Source of the DNA: Sphaerosporella brunnea
Lineage: Eukaryota > Ascomycota > Pezizomycetes > Pezizales > Pyronemataceae
Length of the DNA stretch: 40,584 bases
Reading direction: 5' to 3'
Assembly: GCA_008704415.1 (NCBI GenBank)
Contig: VXIS01000389.1
Location: 1-40,584 of the forward strand
The notes below the pieces were generated by a model that worked only from the letters and a program-made list of their open reading frames with translations, did not search any database and was not told where the DNA came from. The position numbers were made by a program, and so were the translations under genes. Each line of letters begins with the position of its first letter. The stretch's first letter is position 1. This document shows, in pieces, positions 1-10,585 of this stretch.

Positions 1-1266
1 CGCCATGTTTTCTGCCGAGTGAGTGTCGGTGACGCCGATAGATGGTTTGTGCCCCGATCGCTCGAAATGGAGTGGGTCGCCGGAAGTGCGTGTCAGATCC
101 AAACGGCTGCACGCGAAACTTGTCGCTGCGCACACCGTCAGGTTTGGGAACACCATCGTTGACCCAACGTCCGCATCGGATCCACAGCGAGCCGAGTGAG
201 TGGCCATGACGCCTGCCGGCAACGCCGATTGCTTTCGGGACGTCCAAAACGCAGGCCGATCGTCGCACTTCCGAAGCGAAGCGGGTACGTATCTGTGCCA
301 CGCACGCGGCTGATGCGAGGTTCTCCCGCGCCGTGCTGCAGAGGTGCAGCCGTGCGACCGGGCGCTAACGAAATCGAGTGCTGGCGCGAGGGTATTGCTG
401 TCTGTGTCGGCCATGTTAGCAGCGTCGAAGCCTGCAAACGCCGTCGTGGGTTAGCGTTGCGAGCGCCTGTTGAAGGTCGCGCGTCCCGATTCGTAATCGT
501 GGTGTTCGCTGACGCCGTATTCGAAGGAAGTTGACAGTCGTCTTGAAGCCAAGGTCGTGTCAAGCTTGGCCTTTTCGGCTGGAAAGGTCCGAAGCATCTC
601 GAACCGCGTCTCGGTGCTGATGGTGGCCTGGGAGTGCTTCACCCGTCGCTCGAGAGATCGCTGCGTAAGCTTCGTCCGTTCGAAGTGCAGAAACCGTCTT
701 GAAAACCCGCGGGCCTTGTTGGGCGATGGTGACGAGCCAACGGAGGAATCTGCGGTGGCGGCCGGGCTGCATCATTGGCCGACGAGGTTGGAAGGCATCG
801 GTAGAGCAGAATGCACAGGTAGTGTTGACACGCAACTCTTGTACTAGAGTACAGCGACGATCCGGAGCCAGTGACAATCCCTGTTCATGTGCCGTCCGGA
901 AATCGAAAACACGCCTCTCACGCTTGCATGATTGCCCTTCAGCCAATTTCGGCGGGGGCGGGGAGGAACACCATTTGGCCTTTGCGCGAAGTCGGAGCAG
1001 CTCTGATCGCAAAACAATTCAAAACAACTGGAAGAAGTGCCCCGTTGGAACCTCCTATCGAACCTAACGTAGCTACAGTAGCCGGCCTTTGCAAAGAAAG
1101 CGTAATCCCCTTCTTGAGGTCGGTGCACAACTGCATAGGTTCCTCGGCGGCTTCGATGATTGGAGCGCAGGCATCGGTAGTCTGTAGTTAGAGACGATCC
1201 GTGAGCCAACCTCGCGAATTCGAAATCGCAGCCAGAGTTCACTCAAGAGTGAAAGCATAACCTCCG

Positions 1267-1305
1267 TTTTAATCGTATTGTATTCGGCCGCTTGCGGCCA
1301 TGACA
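1267..1305 (-). mobile_element. LINE 3' tail, copy 1 (left arm)
   Basis: Read on the minus strand it is CATGGCCGCAAGCGGCCG followed by AATACAATACGATTAAAA. The perfect hairpin GGCCGC-AA-GCGGCC followed by an ATACA-rich tail resembles, from memory, the 3' ends of fungal Tad1-type non-LTR elements. It lies about 270 bases downstream of the LINE ORF2 stop at 1571, where a 3' UTR should end. A related copy lies at 3483-3519. Confidence 0.5.
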
Positions 1306-1570
1306 TATGCAACAAGAAGAGACTATGCTACCCCTTAGGCTAGGGGCCTGCGGAGGAAAAAGCACCAGATAGATGATCGTGCCAAGGAGATTAGTGACAT
1401 TAGGAAAAAGAAGAAATAGGGGAAATGAATACAGAAAAAAATCATGCCATAATGCCCTCATCGGGCCAATTTCCAACCTTGGTGGTGCTCAGAAAAGCTC
1501 AAAACCGTTTCCGTACACCTGTCGTCGGCCAGCAGAGCGGCTGTCGACGAAGCTGGCCACCGTTTCTGAT

Positions 1571-2870
1571 TCACTTCTTTGGTTGGTTGGTGGCGTCTTC
1601 GACAGCCTTCCATAGAACCATTTGTTCGCATTCCCACCTCTTGCAGAATTTGAACAGGTGGTCGCGGGTTTGGACTGCACCCGTACCGCACCACCAGCAT
1701 TTGTCGTCGGTCCTGCGCCCAGTCTTGAGCGGATATGGGCCCGTCGGGGCCTTGCCGAGCCTCGGTCGAAAGAGGCGAGATGTCAGAGCCCTCTTGGTTT
1801 TGAAGGCGGTGAGGTCGACACTGCTGCGTCGCCTGCAGTACGTTTTGGGCGTGCGGTGTTTGACTGACCACGCTTCCTTGTCAAAGGCCTTGGCTTCAGT
1901 GGTACGTGCGCCAGTGTCGTCACCGCCACGTCGCAGGGTGGGAGTGCTTTGCCACCGTCGTTCGCAGCATCTTTAGCGAGCTCATCGGTGAAGCCCCGTG
2001 GTTTCCTGGAACCCAGCGGTATTCCGCAGCCCAACCTTTCATCCGGAGCGCTGTTTCGGCGTTGGCTATTCTTGCGAGTAGCCCTTGACCGGGGCCGTGT
2101 TTGACGTCCTCAAGTCTCCTGGGGGCTGCCTGGGCATCGGTGAAGGTTCGGACTGTCCGCGAGGGGCGAGCTTGAGTCCGGCCTCAATACCAAAGAGTTC
2201 TGCGTCGTATGCTTCCTTGTTGCATCCGATGTACGCCGCGTCGCTGGACCATCTGCGCTGCTCAATATGGTTTCGAGCCACGGCTGAGTAGCCGCACCTG
2301 CCGCCTTCGAGTCTAGAGCCATCTGTGTAAACGGCGATGGGTTCCAGCCACCTGGCGGAGGTCCAGAGAGCAGACGCCTCCGATTCAATGATGACGGGGC
2401 CTGGGGGTTGCAGGTGACTGCCGAGATGTTTTCCACCACGGAGGGACGTCCGGGGATGGTGGCGGCCAGTCTGGCGGCCAAGATGGTGGGAGGGGGACGT
2501 GTCGGTACGCCGTCGAAGGCCTACCTCCCCGACAAACTGGAGGAGGCGCCTGGCCGATGTGATCTGTTTCCACGGGTACGGCGGGTGGCAAATGGCAGCA
2601 CGTAGGCGGTTGCCGGCAGGATTGTCTTCCGCTGTGGCAATGAGCCTGCTCGCGAAGCGCCTGAGGGCGGTGCGACAGGACCGTGCCTGGCGTCACTAAA
2701 ATGGGCGTTCCACTGACGAGGGCCGAGTGCAGTCGTCGGCAGGGGCTCCTAGGATTGCTCTCGCTTGGCGATTAATGAGCTTCTGCACATCCGGCTGTCG
2801 ACCTCTGCACCATATAGGGACCAGACTTCCCTTATTCCGTGTGCTAGTTTTAACATGGTGTGTCGCCATA
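1571..2870 (-). pseudogene. Decayed non-LTR retrotransposon ORF2, C-terminal part (left arm)
   Basis: Mirror of the copy at 34475-35773, described there. On the minus strand it runs from the end of the reverse transcriptase region (YGAEV, then a frameshift, then QKLINRQARAILGA) through a frameshifted RNase H domain (YTDGS, DAELFG, TFTDAQAA) to a C-terminal zinc knuckle and stop. The same frameshift inside RNase H is present in both arms, so the decay is genuine and predates the duplication or fold-back. A few further one-base differences between the arms lie near 2.70-2.76 kb. Confidence 0.75.
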
Positions 2871-3482
2871 GCAGGTTGAAGGCCTTCGGGGCTTCCATGG
2901 AAGGTGAAGTCATATCGAGAGGCAGTGAAAGGATCGGATCGAGTGATCGTTTGCAGCCTCAGTTGTGGCCAATCATATTGGAATCTCTAGGTGGTAGTTG
3001 TCGAGATGCTATTGGCCACGAGGTGAGTGGAACCTGAGGGGATGATGTTGAAGTAGGCTTGCTTCCGTGGCAGCGACAAACCCGACCGGAATCCGCAGCA
3101 AGAGTAATTTATGATGATGCAACTGCAAAACTTCGTCATTTCAACAGCAAAGCGTTCCCATTTCCCGAACCAAAAGCTGAGGTTTTCAACTCATAAAAGG
3201 CCAGGTTGATGGTGGTTCGATAAATCTAGCATAGAACAGCTAGGATGGAGAAGGGTGCTTCAGACCCCCCCCCTCCCCCCCAAACGCCCCGCAAACCTTT
3301 CACAATCACACCATTCGAACTTCAGAAACTTCCGGAGGTGTAGCTGCTTTGAATGGAAGTAGACTTTGTTGAACAGGGAGGTTGGCGACATCGTGATGTG
3401 CGGATGATCCATGGTTGATTCTTGGGAGATATAAGTGGTGGGATCGGTATCGAATGGCGACGGCTAGTGGCGGGTGTTTTTT

Positions 3483-3519
3483 GTTTAATCATATTGCATT
3501 CGGCCGCTTACGGCCATGG
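3483..3519 (-). mobile_element. LINE 3' tail, copy 2 (left arm)
   Basis: Same motif as at 1267-1305. On the minus strand it is CATGGCCGTAAGCGGCCG followed by AATGCAATATGATTAAAC and then an A-rich stretch. The four differences from copy 1 in the shared core are all transitions. It probably marks the 3' end of a second, 5'-truncated LINE insertion in the same orientation. No ORF2 motif is recognisable in the few hundred bases upstream of it. Confidence 0.45.
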
Positions 3520-3788
3520 CATAACAGCAGTGGAGGGCATGAGTGCAAACCTTCGATCCACAGTCAGTGACAATACGCAATTCAAACAGTCTGCCACACG
3601 AGAGCCGAAAACATACCCACCAAAAGCGGTGGTTGTTTCCTTATTTCCCCTTCACCGGATCAAGTTGACCGCCACCCTCAAGCGTTTCAGTAATCCAAGC
3701 CAGAAGGGGCCACAGTGCAGGCTTTTGCCCGGCGGTTCAACAGCCAGGGAGATCAGTGCATGCTGAGGCTTTCCGGTTTATTTGATTA

Positions 3789-4290
3789 ACATCAGAAGCG
3801 GCCAGAAACTCCGAAAGCTGGTCTGCAAGTTGTACTGATCCAGAGGCATGTAGCCAGTCACTATGTCTGACCAATGCAGCGATCCGACGAGGAAGCATAC
3901 CGCGCGAAGCACCACAGTCCGAGCTCCAGCCTTATTGTCGCCCCAGAACCTTTCCCCACTCAAGGGTGCCCCCGTTTCGGTAGCTCCATTCTCCCGTCTG
4001 CTCCTTCCATGATTGCCGCAGCAGAGCGTAGGCTATTCCTTTCGGGGATGAGAGGAACAAGAGAAGCGTCTGGGGTACAGTCGAGTGATTGACTATCCTT
4101 TCGAGCGGCAGCGAATGAGACGGATTGACCACCGTTCCACGTGAAATTCGTAGCCTCGAGTGTGGTTATCGGGTTGAACTCTTCAATCTTTCGGACGGGC
4201 CTAAAAAAGTTTGTAGTTGTGGAAATATCGTCGGGGTGTCGCGGAGATGATGTTAAAGTGACTATAATGAGCTCAAGCGATACACTATGA
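3789..4290 (-). repeat. Diverged tandem duplication, unit 1
   Basis: Blocks here recur in the same order at 4384-4835: CTGCAAGTTGTACTG with flanking similarity, a CCGTTTC-GTAGCTCC-CTCCTTCC block, CGGCAGCG followed by CGTTCC-GTGAA-TT, and a GATACACTATG-GACG end block. Identity outside the blocks is low. Translated on the minus strand, both units contain a QYNLQ motif and related segments (IMEGADGRMELP here, YMEGRSHGNG in unit 2). This suggests an old duplication of a coding sequence, now degenerate. Confidence 0.55.
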
Positions 4291-4508
4291 CGCACCCGTA
4301 AAAATTCGGACTGCCGGGGGTGTAGTCCCCTTGCCCGTCTTCGCATCGGTGCACATATTATGCTACTCGGCGGTTTCGTGACGGCATCGGAAGTGGCCAG
4401 AATCCTCGACAGCGCTCTGCAAGTTGTACTGTCTCTCTGCCACGGACAAGTCAGTGATGGTCCGGCCAGATACCTCGTGAAAGTGGCATGGCTTGGTGCT
4501 GCCCTCAA
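3960..4508 (-). CDS. Hypothetical ORF over the tandem duplication, probably a gene fragment
   Basis: An uninterrupted 182-codon minus-strand frame with no ATG near its 5' end. It runs from the second duplication unit through the first. I recognise no domain; residues near the C-terminus (IMEGADGRMELPKRG) have a diverged partner in the other unit. It could be an internal exon or a chance frame in a decayed gene. In the right arm the same frame is broken by indels (about 32.9-33.4 kb) and only a shorter piece stays open. Confidence 0.25.
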   Translation of the reverse strand: MRAAPSHATFTRYLAGPSLTCPWQRDSTTCRALSRILATSDAVTKPPSSIICAPMRRRARGLHPRQSEFLRVRHSVSLELIIVTLTSSPRHPDDISTTTNFFRPVRKIEEFNPITTLEATNFTWNGGQSVSFAAARKDSQSLDCTPDASLVPLIPERNSLRSAAAIMEGADGRMELPKRGHP

Positions 4509-4835
4509 TCTTTTGGCCGTTCAAGAGGATGAAGCACTTCAGCCGTTTCCGTGGCTCCTACCTTCCATATACTCCTTCCGACCTTGTGTGTATCAGAGCA
4601 ACATTATCACCCGTTCCGAATGCTCGGGCCGAATGAAGATAATGAGCGGCAGCGACCGTTCCGTGAATTTCCTTGCCCGTCCTCGGTTGTCGCGCTCAGG
4701 TTGAACACGCGTATGCAAGGTTGCCGCTCTGTAGCTGTCCTCGTGGCGAGTGCTCCCGGTGAGAGAAGTGACCGAGCGACTAACCCGATCTGGAATCCTC
4801 AGCCGGAGTAGGTAGAGTGATATACTATGTGACGA
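4384..4835 (-). repeat. Diverged tandem duplication, unit 2
   Basis: Second copy of the unit at 3789-4290, with conserved blocks in the same order but slightly closer spacing (263 bases between the first and third blocks against 315). The right-arm equivalents are at about 32.52-32.98 kb for this unit and 33.07-33.57 kb for unit 1. Confidence 0.5.
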
Positions 4836-5630
4836 AGTCTTGAAATCGAAGAAACCTGACAGAAAAGCGGTGCTATTTGGTTCAAGACCACCGCACAGGC
4901 TTTCGGGAAAGTACGCAAATTACTTGCTCTCTTGGTCCACCGGTAGATTTGCAGCGTTCGTGTCCTGGCTGCAGCCTGGAACAGCGGTGTCTGTTTGTTT
5001 CGGTCATCGATTCGCTTCTGGAAACGCGTCGGGGGGGTCGGGACGGAACCCACACTTCTCAGCAAGCCTACCTATTGCTTCTGGGCCCATATTGCTGGTT
5101 GTCTGTCCGGATCCGTACTCAGTAGTGTTCGTCATCGCTGCTTTATCAGGGGAGTTCCTTCGCAGCTTCGCCTTCTCAGCCCCCTGTGTGAGTAAGTTCT
5201 CAACTTACAGAAAGGTCAGGTTCTTGAATGTAAATTTGGACAGGATGTCAGTCTGAATGGTAGTTCTATTACCGGGTCCCGAGGTATGGAAGGGAAAATG
5301 GTCGCCCACGCTCGGATTGGATATCAGTTCTGTGGATTGAGGTCGGACGGACCATGGAAGGGGACTTCCTTCTAGAGGAAGCAGGACTTTATCTTCTAGT
5401 CATTTGACTGGATCGGAGCGCACTAAACACACACACCTCTTCTCCCTCATTCTTTCTTCTGTCGCCGATTAACATAGAAGAAGAGGTAGTATGGCGTAGG
5501 AGTACTTCATGCCGCTTCTCGGACAGGATTCCCGTCTGACAACTACGACCATATAGAGTAGAACCTTCCATTTTTTTATGAGAAAGGTATAAGAGAACTA
5601 GCAAAAGAAAGAAACGGGTCGGAAAGCAGC
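4836..5630. other. Region without a supportable gene (left arm)
   Basis: Only short overlapping frames occur on both strands, and their extent differs between arms because of small indels. One example is a run of seven G at 5032-5038 that is six C in the right arm. No domain, splice pattern or repeat stands out. Confidence 0.4.
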
Positions 5631-6122
5631 ACAAACTGCTATGGCCTCTTCAAAATCCTCCATCGTTCTTTTCCTCTCTTCTATGCATCCTTCGGCGGTT
5701 CGGTGCACCCCGCGGCCGGTGCACTCTCTACATCTCTTAACCAGAGCGGTAATTCTTCCCATCAGTAGTCCAGCTCCAAGCGGGCTCCCTATACACCCAA
5801 ACCCAATCATTCCTCCCAGAGTCCGTGCTCCAGTATCCATTCTTGCGCAATGGGCTTGGCGCAAATGCCTTCTTGGCCACATACGGACGAAACGGCAGCG
5901 CACGATCCTGAGCTATTTTGCCACTTTTGCTTGGAACCATTGACATGGTACGCTCCCTCTCACGCTGTCTGTTTTCCGCCACGGTCCAACCAAAGCCGTT
6001 GTACTGGTACCTGCCCTGCGCCGGGCTAGGAATGCTGGCAGCTGCAGGCCCAACACGAAGCAAAGGACCACATGAAGTGTTAGGCCGTACAGTGTATCCT
6101 CGCTAGGGTTGTGTACGCACAT
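5616..6122 (-). pseudogene. Possible small secreted-protein gene, broken in this copy (left arm)
   Basis: Minus-strand equivalent of the 173-codon ORF at 31246-31767. The ATG is at 6122-6120 and is followed by a hydrophobic segment. A base present in the right arm (GTGGAGAG against GTGAGAG here) is absent, so the frame differs after about residue 55. A three-base stretch (CGT) present here is missing on the right. Which arm is correct cannot be decided from this window. Confidence 0.2.
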
Positions 6123-6749
6123 GGCAACCTTTGGGATGTTGTGTTTGGTGAATTCGGTGGAGAAGTGCTTGAGATGGAGGAGTAAGTTTTTGTCACGGAT
6201 AATGCGGAGGGGTACTGATTTGCTGAGAAGGTGAAGAGATCAACTTGAGTGAAGCCGAATACCTCAGCGCCTGTTATTTGGAATCGTGGGGAACAGGATG
6301 GATGCCCCGGGTCATGGGGGTCGTGGTAAATCAAATTCAGCAGGTTTCGAGTCCGAGAACCGGCGGGGATGTTCGGCACTCCGGGTTGCAGCTATCATCA
6401 TGGACGGCTGCCCTCGAATGGGATATAGAGCAACTAGTACGGCGGTTGCCACATCCGAACTGCAAGATGGCGCCTATCCAACTAGAAAACGTCCTTCTAT
6501 TCGAAACATAAAATGAAGCCGTATAGGCTGGAGGATTCTGGAGTTTTCACTGCACCGGTTCAAGATACATTGAAAAGTGCTCTGGATCCATTCTGAGGCC
6601 ATTCTTTTCCGACCGCTCCATTGCAAAGCTTAGTAGTCCGCATATATATCCCATAGGTAACTAGACGACCCTCTCCGAGAACCAACCACTACCCCGAACC
6701 GCCTACCTAACGTAGCTACTATAGATTACTTTTCAAGGATATAGCCATC

Positions 6750-6905
6750 ATGCAGTTCTCCTGGCTTCAGAAATTAGCTCACGTGTACACCAAACGCTGG
6801 AAATGTCCAGAGTGTCGCGGAACGGTTCAGGGCTCGTCAGACACTTGCGGGTGGTGTGGGTATGTACGTGGATCGATATCTGGCTGGCCGGCCCGTGCGC
6901 AATAG
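6750..6905 (+). CDS. Small zinc-ribbon-like protein (left arm)
   Basis: ATG at 6750 opens a frame of 51 residues, MQFSWLQKLAHVYTKRW and then KCPECRG and TCGWCGYV. The two CxxC knuckles, 14 residues apart, form a zinc-ribbon or RanBP2-like finger, a pattern common in short fungal proteins. A strong 5' splice site (GTATGT) lies at 6860, directly after CGWCG, so the real gene may be spliced. One in-frame model uses intron 6860-6959 (weak GAG acceptor), then 6960-7212, intron 7213-7279, and ends at 7396, giving 159 residues. The other arm has an identical copy. No function beyond probable zinc binding can be given. Confidence 0.45.
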   Translation: MQFSWLQKLAHVYTKRWKCPECRGTVQGSSDTCGWCGYVRGSISGWPARAQ

Positions 6906-7279
6906 GGCCGGGGGGCTTTTTGAGTTTTGATAGTTTGTACTGGATGCTTGAAAGTTGAGAGTGATTTCGAACGCAAGAGGACTCAGCTATCGAGGCCTCG
7001 GCCACGCGGCGGTCCTGTGCACTCGTTGCCGAGTGATAGCTCTTGATCCCACCCTGTGTAGGAGCCGGGGGTTCATAGTTTGCCGCGTTAAGTTTGATGC
7101 AAAAAAACCCTGGTGGTGCGCTCCTGGGTGCTCGTTGAGTTCCGCTCCCCAAACTGAGTCGAACTGCAGGTGTTTGTCATCTTCCCGGCCCGCAATAGCT
7201 GTCTGTTCGCCAGTAACCACACCGAAGAGTCCAAAAACGGAATACTAAAAAGAAGACAGAATTATATGTTCCGGTCTAG

Positions 7280-7396
7280 TTGTCAAGCGATCAAGCAGCC
7301 AGATCACTTAGAAGTGGTCCGCTTGCCGAGTGGCTACTTGATGAAGGGGCCGACATATTCGATCCCAACTCTGGATCAGCGACCTGGGGACGATAG
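7280..7396 (+). CDS. Ankyrin-repeat-like C-terminal exon (left arm)
   Basis: The frame reads GPLAEWLLDEGADIFDPN and ends at TAG (7394-7396). WLLDEGADIFDPN matches the second half of an ankyrin repeat (LLxxGADxxxxN). There is no start codon: an in-frame TAG lies directly upstream at 7277-7279 and coincides with a possible 3' splice site (GGTCTAG). A candidate 5' site GTAACC lies at 7213, with TACTAAA between. It joins in phase to an upstream Cys-rich frame, but it could equally be the remnant of a longer ankyrin gene. Confidence 0.35.
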   Translation: MSSDQAARSLRSGPLAEWLLDEGADIFDPNSGSATWGR

Positions 7397-7601
7397 GCGC
7401 TGTAAACCTTTAAGAGCGCATGCGTGTTTGTAGTGTTTGGGTGGATTTAATTTATATTGGCTTTTATTTTTTAAATTGTTCTTAGAATGTCGGAATTCAA
7501 GTTCAAGACCGTGTTGGTAGGTGATACATCCATCATGAACAGTAGAATACGTAGCACAGGGGACAATAAATATCGGGACCACAACCGCAATACTACACAG
7601 T

Positions 7602-7859
7602 ATGACGACGAACCCAAAACACAAACAAAAGCTGAAATTTTTTGCAACAACGAGAATGTGTCATTGGGAACAAGTTATCTTCGAACGCTGCGGCCATATC
7701 AGCTGGAACCGCCCAGCCGTTCGGTGCAAGATGGTAGAGAGGCGAGTGCATTGGAATGAAGAGGAAGAAGAGCGCTGCGCCCGATGGGACCCAAACTCCG
7801 TGGTCACGGTGGTGTACCTTGAACAGGACTGCGATAAGTGTAAACCTTTCAGGGAGTAA
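7602..7859 (+). CDS. Small Cys/His-rich hypothetical protein, 85 aa (left arm)
   Basis: ATG at 7602 has A at -3 and the frame runs to TAA at 7857-7859. After a basic N-terminus (about residues 1-18) come MCHWEQ, RCGH (near residue 30), an isolated Cys, an acidic EEEEERC run, and a closing CDKC. The spacing CxH...CGH...C...C...CxxC resembles short fungal proteins with a presumed single zinc site, but I cannot name a family. There is no signal peptide. The AT-rich stretch at 7430-7490 upstream could hold the promoter. The copy at 29510-29767 encodes the same protein. Confidence 0.5.
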   Translation: MTTNPKHKQKLKFFATTRMCHWEQVIFERCGHISWNRPAVRCKMVERRVHWNEEEEERCARWDPNSVVTVVYLEQDCDKCKPFRE

Positions 7860-7947
7860 TCAGAGAGCCAGCAGCTGCCTTAAGGATGATGCTATCTCAG
7901 GAAGGCTCTCGAAGGTCCCTAGCTTTAACTGTGTGAGGCGCCGATGA

Positions 7948-8349
7948 TTAGTACTGCGCATTTGCTTGGTAGTTTCGTAAACAGCCCGATAATTTGAGAT
8001 GCCATAGGGTGCCCCTGGCCATAGTATTGTCCGTTAAATTTAGATCTAGAGTCGTTGACACGGACGAATAGAAGGGCAATATACGCTGGTAGACCAAGCC
8101 CTCACCAACCCTAACTGTTCTCGGAGAAGGCTCTATCAATTGGAAATGATAGCCTTTCCGGAGACAGCAACTTGTTGTGCCACGGGGAGATATCGATGAG
8201 TTGTGGTGACGCCGCTGCGATAAATCGACTCGCCAGCTGCTAAACTCTAGCGGACACTTAGGACGCACCGTTTCTAGGGTTGTTGCTATTTTTTGATTGC
8301 GAGCATTATCATTGACGATAATGTATCCAAATACCACGCACAAACCCAC
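7948..8349 (-). CDS. Hypothetical ORF, 133 codons (left arm)
   Basis: A minus-strand frame open from a GTG at 8349 to the TAA at 7948-7950; no ATG starts it. The translation has no signal peptide, domain or repeat that I recognise. It is conserved exactly in the right arm, which is uninformative because the arms are copies. It may be an exon or chance. Confidence 0.2.
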   Translation of the reverse strand: MGLCVVFGYIIVNDNARNQKIATTLETVRPKCPLEFSSWRVDLSQRRHHNSSISPRGTTSCCLRKGYHFQLIEPSPRTVRVGEGLVYQRILPFYSSVSTTLDLNLTDNTMARGTLWHLKLSGCLRNYQANAQY

Positions 8350-9597
8350 AGCCCGAGCGTCTTAGCAGAGCGATTGGAGAAGCCGTGGACCGAGAGCCAA
8401 GCTCGCGACAAAATATGTAAACCATGATAATGGGAGTGCTACATACACAGTGACTCGCTCGTTTGAAGTTATATCGTTTGTGATGCGGGGGAGGAAGCAA
8501 TAGGAGATGGATTTAGATGATGACATAAAACAACTGCCCTATGTAGCTGGCGCGCGGCCCAAACATCATCAACGTAGTGGGCAAAATTACAGCCTACCGC
8601 ACTCCCAATCACCCTAATAAAGATAGAATCATCTCTTAACGCAATTTAGCCGACCTTTGCGCTGCAAAGTAATTTTTAACCGGAAGGCCACGCAGACTTC
8701 ATTGACGCGGCAGCCCGCATCTGCTCTTGCTCCGCTGGCACGCGGGGCTAGGTGAATTGTGTCTTTTCTCCAGATTCCTCCAGGAGCCTCTCACTTGAGT
8801 AGTTTGCTTTCTTCAGCGCCTGCAACTGGAGTAGCCGAAATGGGCCGTATAATTGATGGAGGGGATATCTACTCTAATTATAAACGCTTACGCAGGTCAT
8901 GAGAAGCCTGTACGTCAAGCACCATGAGCGCGCCGCTCCGGAGAAACACTCAGACCTTCAGAGCCTCTTCGCACCCCGTAGAGCGCCAGCTGTGGCCACA
9001 ATCACCCCCTTCACTCAACGTTGGACTCTCTTCGTTGAGTAGATGGTTGGTTTTTTGATTGGGCTACGATCGTTGATTGTTCCCCGTGAAGAGTTCCCTA
9101 ACATTGTTTCTCTCAACGCATACACCAGCCAACCAGCCCATCGATATCCCACTAAAACAACACAGCTCTGAACACCACACTAAAATGCCACGTCCTAGGC
9201 AAAGCCCCGCAACTCGACTATTTCAACTCATAACACCATATTGGCCTGCAAATGACTCTTGTTTTTTTTTTTTTTTTTTTTTTTTTTTCTATCGCTGGGA
9301 GCCTGGTTGATGCTGTCACTGTACACCCTGCGGTTACTGCGCGTTATCCTGGCACGGTAGAGCCGTAGAGTCTTGACTCGCTACAAGGGCATGAAGGCTC
9401 GGGAGTCCGTCCGTCTGTTTGCTATAACACACGAACACAACGGCCTCCCCATGCATAAGCGCTGGTGCGATAGAAATCGAAATCGAAGAAACCACAAAGC
9501 TTTAAACAGCACCCAACACTTGAAAATAACACCGTAAACAAACCCCAGCCCCGGCGGGGGGGGGGGGGGAAACAAAACCCAGTCTCGGACGTCCCAC
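8350..9597. other. Gene-poor stretch with arm-specific homopolymers (left arm)
   Basis: No convincing coding frame. It contains T27 at 9262-9288 and G14 at 9556-9569. The matching right-arm positions have only four A and a single C, so these runs account for the whole 36-base offset change between the arms here. The rest is ordinary intergenic-looking sequence. Confidence 0.5.
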
Positions 9598-9837
9598 AGT
9601 AAACAAAAGAGAAAACCAAAAAAAAGGTATTCGTCTCGTCTCGTCGATACTCAGAAGTCGCTCAACGGCGAGAGCGAGCGCGCGTTGCCTGCCCACTTTT
9701 CGAAGAAACAGGCCTCGGAACGGCTGGGATTACTGCCATTCAACTGGCGTCTGGAGAAGCTTCGCGAGGGAGACTATGATGAGTTGCCGGTTCTGTCTCT
9801 CCGGCAAGCGGCAGACTGGAGAGCTTTCGTTCCGTGA
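9598..9837 (+). CDS. Possible C-terminal exon of an unidentified gene (left arm)
   Basis: A plus-strand frame without an ATG ends at TGA 9835-9837. Its last 45 or so residues look protein-like (HFSKKQASERLGLLPFNW, then LREGDYDELPVLSLRQ), with balanced hydrophobic and charged residues. The overlapping minus-strand frame 9730-9981 has an ATG and 83 codons (MGRYRRLQMGDLFIHY at its start) and is the competing reading. Neither matches a family I know. Confidence 0.22.
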   Translation, partial: SKQKRKPKKRYSSRLVDTQKSLNGESERALPAHFSKKQASERLGLLPFNWRLEKLREGDYDELPVLSLRQAADWRAFVP

Positions 9838-10585
9838 GTGGGGATAGCGTTCGCGACGTGGCATCCCGTTCGCGACTGGAAATGTTCGCCTCTGCATACA
9901 GGTTTGGCGTTGTATCGCGTTCCCCCCCCCCACGTAGTGAATGAACAAGTCGCCCATCTGCAACCGTCTATAACGGCCCATCTCTCGTATGCATCAGCCC
10001 CGCACGGAGCTAGTCATTCAAGGTCAGGAGGCGATAAACACACATCTAGCTACACACAAAATCACTCGCGCTCAACCCACCCGACAGGTCAAGCCCCTTC
10101 AGCTCTGGCATCCCTCCAGCCCCCCAAGTTGCCAAACGATATATCTAACGTACTGAGATTCCGTGCAACCACCGAATCTCACCTGTCTACCGGTCGTGAG
10201 CAAGCTCTATGACAACCATGTGCAACCACCACCACCAGAGATCTCCATGAACGCGAGTGGTAGCTTAAGCCTCTGATCCTCAACCAGAGAGTAACCGTGC
10301 TCAGTTCCTCACAGCCTCGCTGATCAGGGTTGGGGGGTAAACACCAGCAACCACTCGGACGAGTGAGACCTTGTGCAACACACTCGAGTACGAGATGAGA
10401 TTGACCTAAGTTCCAGCATATCACACATTTCTATTCAACTCAGCACAAGGCCAGCAACTCAAAGTCAACAAAGCAGCAAGCCACCGCAACACGCGATATC
10501 ACCACTCGGAGCCCTGTACCCATCCCGGTACCACCTCCCAAACGTGAAAAAAAGAAAAAGAAAAAAAAACACTAACAAAGCGGTA

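Noticed and set aside
1425..1976. 183-codon plus-strand ORF antisense to the LINE ORF2
   Set aside because: It is the shadow of the zinc-knuckle and RNase H coding strand; the minus-strand reading carries the diagnostic motifs.
1066..6725. The shared 15-mer ACCTAACGTAGCTAC at about 1066 and 6708
   Set aside because: No similarity extends into the flanks; a single shared 15-mer in 20 kb is not far from chance.
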